Positions 1 through 7,791 of a stretch of 64,000 nt of DNA are shown piece after piece (position 1 is the stretch's first letter; each line of letters starts with the position of its first letter). The translations under genes were made by a program, and so were the position numbers. The stretch comes from Rathayibacter sp. VKM Ac-2879 (GTDB taxonomy: Bacteria; Actinomycetota; Actinomycetes; Actinomycetales; Microbacteriaceae): contig NZ_JADKSO010000004.1 of NCBI RefSeq assembly GCF_015351245.1, positions 1-64,000 of the forward strand, read 5' to 3'. Under the pieces are notes generated by a model. That model saw nothing but the letters and a program-made list of their open reading frames with translations, was not told the origin of the DNA and did no database searches.

Positions 1-25
1 TGGGAGAGTAGGACACCGCCGGACA
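1..25 (+). rRNA. 5S rRNA, 3' end only
   Basis: The first bases match the universally similar 3' end of actinobacterial 5S rRNA (GGGAGAGTAGG followed by CACCGCCGGAC). The rest of the gene, and presumably the rRNA operon, lies left of the window. A strong terminator follows within 10 bases. Confidence 0.8.
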
Positions 26-32
26 CCATTCA

Positions 33-60
33 CGATGGCCACCCACACGGGTGGCCATCG
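33..60 (+). terminator. Rho-independent terminator after 5S rRNA
   Basis: A perfect 12-bp inverted repeat (CGATGGCCACCC / GGGTGGCCATCG) closes on a 4-nt loop and is followed by CTGTTT. The position directly after the 5S rRNA end fits the end of the rRNA operon. Confidence 0.85.
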
Positions 61-194
61 CTGTTTAACCACCACCTCGCCCCTTCGGCTCCATCGAACG
101 CGGTGCGAGTAGGGTGGTGCGACGGTTGCGGCCGTCTCATCCGCCGGACGGCGGGCCAACTCCACAGAGCACCATCACGACAGGCGAGGAACGC

Positions 195-1490
195 ATGGAC
201 GACGCAGCATCCGACCGCAACGACCGGGGATCCGGACGGCGCGACGAGCGGCCTCCGCGTTCGGCGGGCTCTGACCGGCCCTCGGGTCGCGGCGGTGCCG
301 GTGGCTCACGTGCCGATCGCGGCGGAGACTCCCGCCCTCGGCGTGAGGGTGATGCGCGTCCGAATCGCGAGGGTAGCTTCCGGTCTCCGGCCGGCGGCGA
401 CGCCCGTCCCCGCAGAGACGGCGACGCCCGTCCCCGCAGAGAGGGTGACTCCCGTCCCCGACGTGAGGGCGACTCCCGTCCCCGACGCGACGGTGACGCC
501 CGTCCTCGGCGTGAGGGTGACGCGCGCCCCCGTCGCGAGGGTGATGCGCGTCCGAATCGCGAGGGAGGCGTCCGGTCGTCTGGCGGCGGAGACTCCCGTG
601 CGCGCCGCGAGGGCGGTAGCCGAGACGGAGGATCGCGCCCCTGGTCGGACGATCGCCGGGGCGGGGGAGACCGTGGCACCCGCGGTCGCGACGGCTTCGC
701 CGGACGTGGTGGGCCGCGCGAGGAGCCCGAGCTCTCCGAGGAGGAGCGTGAGCGGCGCTCCCTCCAGTCGGTCCGCCCCCGGCACGACGACCCGGAGTTA
801 CCGGACGATGTGCAGGCCAAAGACCTCGACAAGGTCGCCCGCAACGAGCTGCGTACCCTCTCGAAAGACAACGCCGAGTGGGTCGCGCGACACCTGGTGA
901 TGGCAGGGCGCCTCCTCGACGAAGACCCGGAGCTCGCCCATCGACACGTGCTCTCGGCAGCGCGCCGCGCAGGCCGCATTGCGGTCGTGCGGGAGTCGCT
1001 CGCCATCTCTGCCTACGCGACCGGCGACTTCGCCCTCGCGCTGCGCGAGCTCCGCACCTTCCGACGTATCTCGGGATCCGACGAGCAGGTGCCCCTGATG
1101 GTCGACTCCGAGCGCGGCGTCGGCCGGCCGGACAAGGCACTCGAGCTCGGCCGATCCCTGGACCGGACGACGCTCAGCCCCGGCGCCCAGGTCTCGCTCG
1201 CCATCGCGATGTCGGGTGCACGCCTCGACCTCGGTCAGGTGGAGCTCGCGCTGATGGAGCTCGAGATCCCTCAGCTCGATCCCGACCGTGCATTCTCGTA
1301 CAGTCCCGGTCTGTTCGCCGCCTACGCCGTCGTGCTCGAGGAGCTCGGGCGCACGGAGGAGGCGGCGGAGTGGCAGCGTCGCGCCGACATCGCCGAGCGC
1401 GCTGTATCCGCCGCGGAGGGTGGAGGAGACGACGAGACCATCGAGGTCGTCGAGGAGGAGGGCGCCGATGTTCCGCAGCAGGACGACTGA
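195..1490 (+). CDS. Arg/Gly/Asp-rich repeat protein with C-terminal TPR-like region
   Basis: 431 aa from the ATG preceded by AGGCGAGGA; an upstream in-frame ATG at 114 lacks such support. Residues 1-180 are low-complexity, with about twelve 8-residue units of the type RPRREGDS/A from residue 46. Residues 190-400 are helical with tetratricopeptide character (ELSEEERERRSL, then repeated A-x-x-Y/L-G-x-x-x-x-A patterns), and the tail is acidic. Proteins of this architecture are widespread in actinobacteria but functionally uncharacterised. The basic repeat region could bind RNA, perhaps relevant beside an rRNA operon, but that is inference. The 3' end overlaps the next gene by 23 nt, so the two are probably co-transcribed. 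Confidence 0.8.
   Translation: MDDAASDRNDRGSGRRDERPPRSAGSDRPSGRGGAGGSRADRGGDSRPRREGDARPNREGSFRSPAGGDARPRRDGDARPRREGDSRPRREGDSRPRRDGDARPRREGDARPRREGDARPNREGGVRSSGGGDSRARREGGSRDGGSRPWSDDRRGGGDRGTRGRDGFAGRGGPREEPELSEEERERRSLQSVRPRHDDPELPDDVQAKDLDKVARNELRTLSKDNAEWVARHLVMAGRLLDEDPELAHRHVLSAARRAGRIAVVRESLAISAYATGDFALALRELRTFRRISGSDEQVPLMVDSERGVGRPDKALELGRSLDRTTLSPGAQVSLAIAMSGARLDLGQVELALMELEIPQLDPDRAFSYSPGLFAAYAVVLEELGRTEEAAEWQRRADIAERAVSAAEGGGDDETIEVVEEEGADVPQQDD
330..617 (+). repeat. 24-bp tandem repeat, about 12 units, coding
   Basis: Degenerate in-frame 24-bp units encode the octapeptide series SRPRREGD, ARPNREGS, ARPRRDGD and variants inside the Arg-rich protein. Unit number is a likely site of slippage variation between strains. 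Confidence 0.8.
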
Positions 1491-2469
1491 CCCCTCCCCC
1501 CTCGACGGCCGCGATGCCGTGCTGGCCGACCTCGACGGTGTCGTCTACAAGGGGGCCGACGCGATCCCGTTCGCCGTCGAGAGCCTCAACCGCGCGAGCG
1601 AGTCCCTCCGCGTCGGGTACATCACCAACAACGCGTCGCGCACCGACGCCTCCGTGGCCGGGCACCTGTCCGATCTCGGATTGAGTGTGCGGCCTGAGGA
1701 CGTCGTCACGTCTCCTCAAGCCGCCGTCGTGCTGCTCGCTGGACTGGTGCCCGTCGGCTCGACCGTGCTGGTCGTCGGCGGCGAAGGTCTCACGTCCGAG
1801 GTCGAGCGGGCCGGCTTCGTGGTCACGCGCAGCGCAGAGGAGTCCCCCGCCGCGGTCGTCCAGGGCTTCGCCCCCGCCGTCGGCTGGGAACACCTCGCCG
1901 AGGCGGCGTTCGCGCTGCACACCGGAATCCCGTGGGTCGCGACCAACACGGACTGGACGATCCCGGTCGCGCGGGGGATCGCTCCAGGCAACGGCACACT
2001 CGTCTCCGCCGTGCACACCGCCGTCGGGCGCCTCCCCGTCGTCGCCGGTAAACCGGAGCGGGCGATCTTCGACGCCGCCACGGCCAGATTCGGATCCACG
2101 AATCCGCTGTTCCTCGGCGACCGCCTCGATACCGACATCGCCGGTGCGCACGCAGCAGGCATGGACAGCGCCCACGTGCTCACCGGGATCGACCGGGCCA
2201 AGCAGCTCCTCGCCGCCGACGCGACGTCACGCCCGCAGTACATCCTCGGCGACCTGCGGGAGCTGCATCTGCCCTATCCCGCGACCACGGTGTCTCGCAA
2301 CGGAACGCATGCGGTCCGCGGAGCGAAGGTGCGGATAGAGGGCGACTCCGTCGTGATCGTGGCGGCCGGAGACGATACGACCGACCTCCTCCGCGCCGCG
2401 TGCTCGGCGATCTGGTCCTCCGGCCGCGCCATCTACGGACTCCAGGTCCCGGAGTCGCTCTACAGCTGA
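1468..2469 (+). CDS. HAD-superfamily class IIA hydrolase (NagD-like phosphatase)
   Basis: 333 aa, start ATG inside the 3' end of the preceding gene with GAGGAGG upstream. Motif I is DLDGVV near residue 22, motif II the TNN of YITNNAS, motif III/IV GKPERAIF and LFLGDRLDTDIAGAHAAGM, so all HAD catalytic elements are present with a C2-type cap. Family members dephosphorylate small phosphorylated metabolites such as phosphoglycolate or nucleotide and sugar phosphates; the substrate cannot be read from sequence. About 55 C-terminal residues beyond the HAD fold form an extra conserved tail. Translational coupling to the TPR-like protein is likely. Confidence 0.88.
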   Translation: MFRSRTTDPSPLDGRDAVLADLDGVVYKGADAIPFAVESLNRASESLRVGYITNNASRTDASVAGHLSDLGLSVRPEDVVTSPQAAVVLLAGLVPVGSTVLVVGGEGLTSEVERAGFVVTRSAEESPAAVVQGFAPAVGWEHLAEAAFALHTGIPWVATNTDWTIPVARGIAPGNGTLVSAVHTAVGRLPVVAGKPERAIFDAATARFGSTNPLFLGDRLDTDIAGAHAAGMDSAHVLTGIDRAKQLLAADATSRPQYILGDLRELHLPYPATTVSRNGTHAVRGAKVRIEGDSVVIVAAGDDTTDLLRAACSAIWSSGRAIYGLQVPESLYS

Positions 2470-2548
2470 TCGTGCGCGACGGGCGCCTCGCGGATGACGG
2501 CGGTCTCCCTCCGCGGGAACGTGCCCTGCCGCAGCTCCGCCCGCAGGA

Positions 2549-2746
2549 TCAGCGGTAGACGGCCCAGTCGTCCTTCGCGAGCACCGTCGGAGTGCCCCCG
2601 ATATCGACCAGCCAGCCGGCGTCGTCACGCTCGAGGTAGCGTCCCTGCACGATCTCAGGAGCCCAGCCGCCGTCGCGCGACGAGATCCAGCGTACGAAGC
2701 GCACGGTTCCGCCTCGACGGAACAGGGTGCCGTTGTGATCGCTCAT
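2549..2746 (-). CDS. Small protein, partner of DUF7882 gene (couplet 1)
   Basis: 65 aa (MSDHNGTLFRRGG...). Its ATG overlaps the stop of the upstream DUF7882 gene in an ATGA arrangement, so translation is very likely coupled. The sequence is soluble, Trp-rich (VRFVRWISSRDGGW, DDWAVYR) and looks like a small beta-barrel, with a turn-rich core GGTPTVLAKDDW. I recognise no family. It shows no similarity to the partner of the second DUF7882 couplet at 12754. Confidence 0.65.
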   Translation of the reverse strand: MSDHNGTLFRRGGTVRFVRWISSRDGGWAPEIVQGRYLERDDAGWLVDIGGTPTVLAKDDWAVYR

Positions 2747-3069
2747 GCAGGAATCTTCTTCGCTCGCGGATCGGGGCCGACATCGGGCTCGGGCAGCAGG
2801 TGCAGGCCGAGCCGGCCATGGGAGGCGTGGGAGAGCTCCCGCAGCCAGTACGGGTTCAGCTCGACAGCGCTGGTGTCGTCGTACTCGTAGCGCGTGGGAA
2901 TGCTGGGATGCAGCCACAGCTCGGAACGTCGACCGTCCTCGTCCTCGACGGTCAGGAGGAAGCCCTCACCACGACGGAACCGGGAGGTGATGACGGTCTG
3001 CAGGTGAGCAAGCGCGCGGTCGTCGAAAGGATGGGCACTGGCGGGCGCGCCGTACAGCAGTCGTCCCAT
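2743..3069 (-). CDS. DUF7882 family protein, copy A
   Basis: 108 aa. Features shared with two other copies in this window (12975 and 18114): an N-terminal strand MGRLLYG, then FDDRALAHLQTVI, RRGEGF, the strongly conserved WLHPS, and LNPYW. The ATG is preceded by GAAGAGG. Proteins of this family are restricted, as far as I know, to Microbacteriaceae and relatives and have sometimes been labelled DNA ligase in databases, although no ligase motif is present. Function unknown. The gene is divergent from a MarR regulator with palindromic sites between them, and coupled to the 65-aa downstream gene. It is the most divergent copy (ELWLHPS, no SWxD motif). Confidence 0.85.
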   Translation of the reverse strand: MGRLLYGAPASAHPFDDRALAHLQTVITSRFRRGEGFLLTVEDEDGRRSELWLHPSIPTRYEYDDTSAVELNPYWLRELSHASHGRLGLHLLPEPDVGPDPRAKKIPA

Positions 3070-3124
3070 CCTGCACCTCTTCCCTCGGCGCGCCAGAGGG
3101 CATGCCGTCGAGACGACCTTACGT

Positions 3125-3147
3125 ACTTGCTAAGTCGGTTAGCTAAC
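3125..3147. promoter_or_regulatory. Palindromic operator candidate between marR-type gene and DUF7882 couplet
   Basis: ACTT-GCT-AAGT (3125-3135) is followed by the perfect 10-bp palindrome GTTAGCTAAC (3138-3147); together they also form the inverted repeat GCTAA-N5-TTAGC. This AT-richer patch lies in the only divergent gap next to the MarR gene, as expected for an autoregulatory MarR operator that could also control the DUF7882 couplet. Binding is inferred. Confidence 0.5.
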
Positions 3148-3261
3148 GAAGGGGGAGTCGAGTGCGCTTTCGGTACAGGCACGCGCACCGCGCGCAGAAG
3201 TGGTTCGATGGGCGCAGCGAGTTCCCGCTCGGGGCGCCTGCCGCTCGGAAGGTGCCATGCC

Positions 3262-3711
3262 ATGGCCGCACGACCTGATCTCTTCGCTTTACTCACGCGA
3301 CTGCGCACCGCCGAGCGCGACTACGACTCCCGTGTGGAGCGGCGCCTGCGCATCGGCACCACCGATCTCGCGGCCCTGCGCATCATCGGAGTCGGCGAGC
3401 GCGGCGGCGAGATCGTCCGTGCGGTCGGCCTCGCCAGCGGCCTCGGCATCACGACCGCCGCGGTCTCGCTCCTCGTCGACCGTCTCGTCCGCGCCGGCTA
3501 CGTCGACCGAGTCCTCGACCCCTCGGACGGGCGCGGGCGCATCCTCTGTCTCACCGAAGCGGCGCAGCAGGGCCTCGGGGTCACCGACGGCCCGGCCTAC
3601 GGTGCGATCCGGCGCTTCACCGACGGCATCCCGGCAGCGCAGGCGGCGAATGCCGCCACGCTGCTCCGCGAGCTGAGCGGCATCCTCGAATCGCAGCCCG
3701 CCGCCTCCTGA
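3262..3711 (+). CDS. MarR family transcriptional regulator
   Basis: 149 aa from ATG with GGAAGG upstream. A winged helix-turn-helix is seen at about residues 40-100: DLAALRIIG, ASGLGITTAAVSLLVDRLVRAGYVDR (recognition helix), then the wing DPSDGRGRILCLTEAA. The flanking helices for dimerisation are short. No redox-sensing Cys of OhrR type is apparent near the N terminus. It is divergent from the DUF7882 couplet, with a palindrome in the gap, so that couplet is the likely target. Its 3' end nearly meets the convergent AraC gene. Confidence 0.85.
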   Translation: MAARPDLFALLTRLRTAERDYDSRVERRLRIGTTDLAALRIIGVGERGGEIVRAVGLASGLGITTAAVSLLVDRLVRAGYVDRVLDPSDGRGRILCLTEAAQQGLGVTDGPAYGAIRRFTDGIPAAQAANAATLLRELSGILESQPAAS

Positions 3712-3721
3712 GGCCCCGCCG

Positions 3722-4669
3722 TCAACGATGCAGGGTCGTGCTCGGCGGCTCCCCGAAACGAGCCGCGAACGCCACGCTGAACCGGCCGGGATTGCCGAAC
3801 CCCCAGCGTTGCGCCAGCTCGAGCACCGTCGTCTCATGCGGGTCCGCGGCGAGCAGCTCAGCGCGGACCCGGTCGAGCCGCACCAGCCTCAGGTAGGCGA
3901 GCGGGCGCATCCCGAGCACCCTGTGGAACGCCGACTGGAGGCCGCGCACCGTGAGGCCCGCCGCCGCGGCGACCTCGGTCGGGCCGATGGGCTCGGCGCA
4001 GTGGGCGTGGATGAACTCGACCGCGAGGCGCACCCGGGCGTTGCGCGGGACGAGCAGCTCGGGTGGGACCGGCGCGGAGCGCGGGGGCACGAGTCCGAGG
4101 AGAGCGGAGGCGGTCGCCCGAGTCAGCTCGTCCCAGAGCAGCGGATCGACGCGCTCGCTGCGGAGGGCACGCGCGGAGTCGGCGACGGCCCGGCGCCAGC
4201 GTTGCAGCGCAAGATCGTCGGCCTGATGCGCCGAGTCGAAGCTCAGCGGGCCGAGCAGGCCGCGCTCGGCCGCTACGCGATCGACGACTCCCCGGTCGAG
4301 GTGGAGGAGCCGCTGGTCGAAGTCGACGTAGTCGAAAGCGAACGGTCGACCGACCGGGAACAGCACGGGTCGGTGCGGCTGCATCACGATCGACGTGCGG
4401 TCGACGTCGATGCGGCCGGAACCGGCGACGATCCACTGCACGACGAGGTCGTTCGAGACGCCGACGCCCCCGGCCAGCCGGCCGGACATGCGCGAGGTGC
4501 GGAGGGTCATCCCCGTGTCGCCGAGCGCCGCGTAGCGGTAGGCGAAGTCGGAGTCGGTGGTGGCCGCGAGCCAGTCGTCGCCGTTGTACAGCCGCGCGAG
4601 CCTGTGGCGGGCCTCGTCGGGATCCTCGCCGCCGGCCTCGAGCCGGACGCGGGGTCGGTCGTCGTCCAT
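3722..4669 (-). CDS. AraC family transcriptional regulator
   Basis: 315 aa. Residues 1-195 form a sensor domain resembling AraC_binding_2 (DFAYRYAALGDTGMTLRTSRMSG), and residues 215-315 hold the double HTH (VAAAAGLTVRGLQSAFHRVLG, then PLAYLRLVRLDRVR and the C-terminal WGFGNPGRFSVAFAARFGEPPS). The second HTH motif GFxxxxRFxxAFxxxFG is intact, so DNA binding is expected. Effector unknown. It lies 16 nt downstream of purC on the same strand and may be read through from it, which is an unusual neighbour for a purine gene. Confidence 0.88.
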   Translation of the reverse strand: MDDDRPRVRLEAGGEDPDEARHRLARLYNGDDWLAATTDSDFAYRYAALGDTGMTLRTSRMSGRLAGGVGVSNDLVVQWIVAGSGRIDVDRTSIVMQPHRPVLFPVGRPFAFDYVDFDQRLLHLDRGVVDRVAAERGLLGPLSFDSAHQADDLALQRWRRAVADSARALRSERVDPLLWDELTRATASALLGLVPPRSAPVPPELLVPRNARVRLAVEFIHAHCAEPIGPTEVAAAAGLTVRGLQSAFHRVLGMRPLAYLRLVRLDRVRAELLAADPHETTVLELAQRWGFGNPGRFSVAFAARFGEPPSTTLHR

Positions 4670-4685
4670 GGGTCGTCCCGGAGCT

Positions 4686-5573
4686 TCAGCGGATCAAGCG
4701 CTCGATCAGCTCGCGGTAGCGCGCGGCCGTGCGTTCCACGATCTCGGAGGGGAGGGTCGGCGGGACTCCCCTGCCGTCCCAGTTCGCGGCCATCCAGTCG
4801 CGGACGATCTGCTTGTCGAACGACAGGCCGCGTCGACCGGCCGCGTAGGCGTCCGCATCCCAGTAGCGGGAGGAGTCGCTCGTGAGCACCTCGTCGCCGA
4901 GCGTGACGACGCCGCTCGCGCGGTCGACGCCGAACTCGAACTTGGTGTCGGCGAGCAGCACGCCGCGCGCAAGGGCGATCACGGCCGCCTCGTCGTAGAT
5001 ACGGAGCGACAGGGTGCGCAACGCCTCCGCCGCGTCGGCGCCGACGATCTCGACCGAGCGCTCGAACGAGATGTTCTCGTCATGCTCGCCCTGCGGGGCC
5101 TTCCACGCGGGCGTGTAGAGCGGCTCGGGCAGGCGGTCGCCGTCCTCGAGCCCTTCGGGGAGCGCGATGCCGCAGACGGAGCCGGTGGCCTGGTACTCCT
5201 TCCAGCCGCTGCCCGAGAGGTAGCCGCGCACGACGCATTCGATCGGGAACATGTCCAGCGTCTTCACGAGCATCGCCCGGCCGCGGACGGGCGTCGGGAT
5301 GTCGCCCTCGACGAGGTGGTGGGGGATGTTCGAGAGCTGCCCGAACCACCACAGCGAGAGGGTCGTCAGCAGTTCGCCCTTGCCGGGGATGCCCGGTTCG
5401 AGGACCGTGTCGAAGGCGCTGACCCGATCGCTCGCGACGACGAGCATCCGCTCGGCTCCGAGCACCGGGTCGGTGTCGTCGGGGGTGTACAGATCGCGGA
5501 CCTTGCCGGAGTAGGCATGCCGCCAGCCCGGCAGCGTCGTGGTGTCGAAGGCCAGGGAATCGTCGCGGGTCAC
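4686..5573 (-). CDS. purC: Phosphoribosylaminoimidazole-succinocarboxamide synthase
   Basis: 295 aa SAICAR synthetase, which joins CAIR and aspartate with ATP in de novo purine synthesis. The N-terminal YSGKVRDLY ATP-binding strand, VVASDRVSAFD, ECVVRGYLSGSGWKEY, and LLADTKFEFG are the expected family motifs. It is longer than the ~235-aa enteric form, as usual for the long (yeast/actinobacterial) type. The GTG start abuts GGGAG with no normal spacing. A GAGAAT hexamer lies 6 nt before the GTG, so a leaderless transcript is likelier than Shine-Dalgarno initiation. purD, purF and purM are elsewhere in the window. Confidence 0.93.
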   Translation of the reverse strand: MTRDDSLAFDTTTLPGWRHAYSGKVRDLYTPDDTDPVLGAERMLVVASDRVSAFDTVLEPGIPGKGELLTTLSLWWFGQLSNIPHHLVEGDIPTPVRGRAMLVKTLDMFPIECVVRGYLSGSGWKEYQATGSVCGIALPEGLEDGDRLPEPLYTPAWKAPQGEHDENISFERSVEIVGADAAEALRTLSLRIYDEAAVIALARGVLLADTKFEFGVDRASGVVTLGDEVLTSDSSRYWDADAYAAGRRGLSFDKQIVRDWMAANWDGRGVPPTLPSEIVERTAARYRELIERLIR

Positions 5574-5656
5574 CTCCCTATTCTCGCCGATCGCCGGCTC
5601 GCGTGCGCGCTGTGCCCGAGGCTGTCAACCACCCGCGCTCTCGGTGCTGGCGCGCC

Positions 5657-5662
5657 TAGCGT
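5657..5662 (+). promoter_or_regulatory. -10 hexamer TAGCGT, leaderless start of SDR gene
   Basis: TAGCGT ends 6 nt before the ATG at 5669 with only CGAAGG between. At that distance transcription would start at or next to the start codon. Confidence 0.5.
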
Positions 5663-5668
5663 CGAAGG

Positions 5669-6580
5669 ATGACCTCAGAGAGCAGCACCGACGACCAGTA
5701 CACCTTCCGCGATCCTGCCTCGATGTACGCGGACATCGACACCGAGGAGCAGTACCAAGAGGGCTCGGGACTCGACTCGAAGATGGAGGACCGCGCCGAC
5801 CGCGGTGAGTCCCGTTACCGGGGCTCGGGCCGCCTCGCCGGACGTCGAGCCCTCGTCACCGGCGGCGACTCCGGTATCGGTGCGGCCGTCGCCATCGCCT
5901 ACGCGCGCGAGGGCGCCGACGTGGCGATCGTCTACCTCCCCGAGGAGGAGTCCGACGCGCAGAGGGTCGTGGCGCTCATCGAGGAGGCGGGACGCACCGC
6001 GGTCGCGATCCCGGGCGACATCACCGACCACGACTTCGCGGTCGGGGCCGTGGCGACGGCGGTCGAGGGTCTCGGCGGTCTCGACATCCTCGTGAACAAT
6101 GCCGGCAAGCAGCAGTCGGTCGAGGACTTCCTCGAGCTCTCGGACGAGCAGTTCGACGAGACCTTCAAGACCAATGTCTACGCGATGTTCTGGATGACCA
6201 AGGCGGCCGTGCCGCACCTCGCGCCCGGCTCGACGATCATCAGCACCTCGTCGATCCAGGCCTACCAGCCGTCGCCGACGCTCGTCGACTATGCCACGAC
6301 CAAGGCGTCGATCAACACCTTCTCGAAGGCGCTCGCGCAGCAGCTCGCTCCGAAGGGGATCCGCGTGAACGTCGTCGCTCCTGGTCCGATCTGGACTCCG
6401 CTGCAAACCGCGGGCGGCCAGCCGCCCGAGAAGCTTCCGGAGGTCGGCTCGCAGACGCCGCTCGGACGCTGGGGTCAGCCGGCCGAGCTCGCCCCCGCCT
6501 ACGTGTTCCTGGCATCGCCCGAGTCGAGCTATGTCATCGGCGAGACTCTGCACGTCAACGGCGGCATGCCTACGCCGTAA
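5669..6580 (+). CDS. SDR family oxidoreductase (YghA-type)
   Basis: 303 aa. A ~50-residue polar N-terminal extension precedes the Rossmann domain, as in the YghA/general-stress SDR subgroup. The cofactor motif TGGDSGIG is at residues 64-71, NNAG at 143-146, and the catalytic Tyr208-x3-Lys212 sits in YATTK with Ser194/195 upstream. The C terminus ends GETLHVNGGMPTP. It probably reduces or oxidises a sugar, aldehyde or alcohol with NAD(P); the substrate is unknown. A close paralogue is encoded at 21893 (minus strand). Both carry a GTCAACC motif upstream, hinting at shared stress control. Confidence 0.9.
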   Translation: MTSESSTDDQYTFRDPASMYADIDTEEQYQEGSGLDSKMEDRADRGESRYRGSGRLAGRRALVTGGDSGIGAAVAIAYAREGADVAIVYLPEEESDAQRVVALIEEAGRTAVAIPGDITDHDFAVGAVATAVEGLGGLDILVNNAGKQQSVEDFLELSDEQFDETFKTNVYAMFWMTKAAVPHLAPGSTIISTSSIQAYQPSPTLVDYATTKASINTFSKALAQQLAPKGIRVNVVAPGPIWTPLQTAGGQPPEKLPEVGSQTPLGRWGQPAELAPAYVFLASPESSYVIGETLHVNGGMPTP

Positions 6581-6595
6581 CACTCGGCGACGACC

Positions 6596-6654
6596 GGCGG
6601 GTCCGGCCGGTGCAGGGGAGCGTGCTCGCCCGGCATCGGCGGGACCCGCCGTTT
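6596..6654 (+). terminator. Terminator hairpin after SDR gene
   Basis: GGCGGGTCC (6596-6604) pairs with GGACCCGCC (6642-6650) around a GC-rich internal region, followed by GTTTT. It is 15 nt past the SDR stop. Confidence 0.6.
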
Positions 6655-6706
6655 TGGTTGTCGTAACAATCGACCGCCGCCCAGCGTCCTGCGCGAGGCT
6701 CGGGTC

Positions 6707-7714
6707 ATGACCGACGCGCTGCCCATCCTCGACCTGTCCCGCCTCGACCACGGGGAGGCGGAGGCCGCCGCCTTCCGCCGCGACCTCCGTGAGACCACGC
6801 ACGACGTGGGCTTCTTCTACCTCACCGGCCACGGCGTGCCGCACGAGCTGCTGGACGAGGTCCTCGCGGTCTCCCGTCGCTTCTTCGATCTCCCTGAGGA
6901 GGAGAAGCTCGCCATTGAGAACACGGCGAGCCCGCAGTTCCGGGGCTACACCCGCTTCGGTGCCGAGCTCACCAACGGAGACGTCGACTACCGCGAGCAG
7001 GTCGACATCGGAATCGAGCGCCCGGTCGTCGAGGCGGGGCCGGGCGTGCCCGACTACGAGCGACTCGAGGGTCCGAACCTGTGGCCGGAGGCACTGCCCG
7101 AGTTCCGCGTGCTCTTCGAGCGCTGGCACGCGGAGTTGGCCGCGGTGGCGATCCGCTTGCTCCGCACGTGGGCCGTTGCCCTCGATGCGCCGGCCGACGT
7201 CTTCGACGAGGCTTTCGCCGAGAAGCCGTTCTCGCTGGTGAAGGTCGTCCGGTACCCGGGCACCTCCGACCCCGAGCCCCAGCAGGGAGTCGGCGCGCAT
7301 CGCGATGGCGGCGTGCTGACGCTCCTGCTGGTCGAACCGGGCAAGGGCGGATTGCAGGTCGAGCACGGCGGCGAGTGGATCGAGGCACCGGCCCTCCCCG
7401 GCGCCTTCGTCGTGAACATCGGCGAGATGCTCGAGCTGGCCACCGGCGGCTACCTCAAGGCCACGCTGCACCGAGTGATCTCGCCGCTCGTCGGCACCGA
7501 CCGCATTTCGATCCCGTACTTCTTCAACCCGGCGCTGTCGGCGACGATGCCCTCGCTGCCGCTGCCCGAGGACCTGAAATCAGGCCTCTCGGTCGACCCG
7601 ACGAACGCGCCCATCCTGGAGACGTACGGCGAGAACGCGTTGCGGTACCGCCTCCGCGCGCACCCCAACGTCGCCGAGCTGCACCATGCCGACCTCCTGG
7701 CTCGGACGCGCTGA
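6707..7714 (+). CDS. 2-oxoglutarate/Fe(II)-dependent dioxygenase, isopenicillin N synthase family
   Basis: 335 aa. The N-terminal DIOX_N segment (PILDLSRLD... GFFYLTGHGVPHELL) and the C-terminal 2OG-FeII domain are both complete. Iron ligands are His198 and Asp200 in GAHRDGG and His255 in ATLHRVIS; the oxoglutarate-binding Arg is Arg266 in DRISIPYF. Family members hydroxylate, desaturate or cyclise small molecules; relatives in actinobacteria are mostly uncharacterised and not tied to antibiotic synthesis here. It is a single gene preceded by TTGTCGTAACAA, a small inverted repeat that may be promoter or operator, and followed by a very strong hairpin. Confidence 0.9.
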   Translation: MTDALPILDLSRLDHGEAEAAAFRRDLRETTHDVGFFYLTGHGVPHELLDEVLAVSRRFFDLPEEEKLAIENTASPQFRGYTRFGAELTNGDVDYREQVDIGIERPVVEAGPGVPDYERLEGPNLWPEALPEFRVLFERWHAELAAVAIRLLRTWAVALDAPADVFDEAFAEKPFSLVKVVRYPGTSDPEPQQGVGAHRDGGVLTLLLVEPGKGGLQVEHGGEWIEAPALPGAFVVNIGEMLELATGGYLKATLHRVISPLVGTDRISIPYFFNPALSATMPSLPLPEDLKSGLSVDPTNAPILETYGENALRYRLRAHPNVAELHHADLLARTR

Positions 7715-7723
7715 ACGAGAGCG

Positions 7724-7785
7724 GAGACGTACAGAGGGGCCTTTTCTCCGCCAGTGGCGGGAGAAAAGGCCCCTCTGTACGTCTC
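7724..7785. terminator. Long near-perfect hairpin between convergent genes
   Basis: Two arms of 28-29 nt (from GAGACGTACAG to TCTCCGCC, and back) pair with only one bulged G around a 3-nt loop. The hairpin starts 9 nt after the dioxygenase stop and ends 6 nt before the stop of the convergent glycosidase, so it can terminate both. Its size and perfection are closer to a REP-type mobile palindrome than to an ordinary terminator. Confidence 0.8.
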
Positions 7786-7791
7786 AGGGTG

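Noticed and set aside
330-617. CRISPR-like array
   Set aside because: The 24-bp repeats are in frame, directly adjacent without spacers, and encode an octapeptide series.
6707-7714. Beta-lactam biosynthesis gene (isopenicillin N synthase)
   Set aside because: Only the general dioxygenase fold matches; no ACV synthetase or other beta-lactam genes are present.
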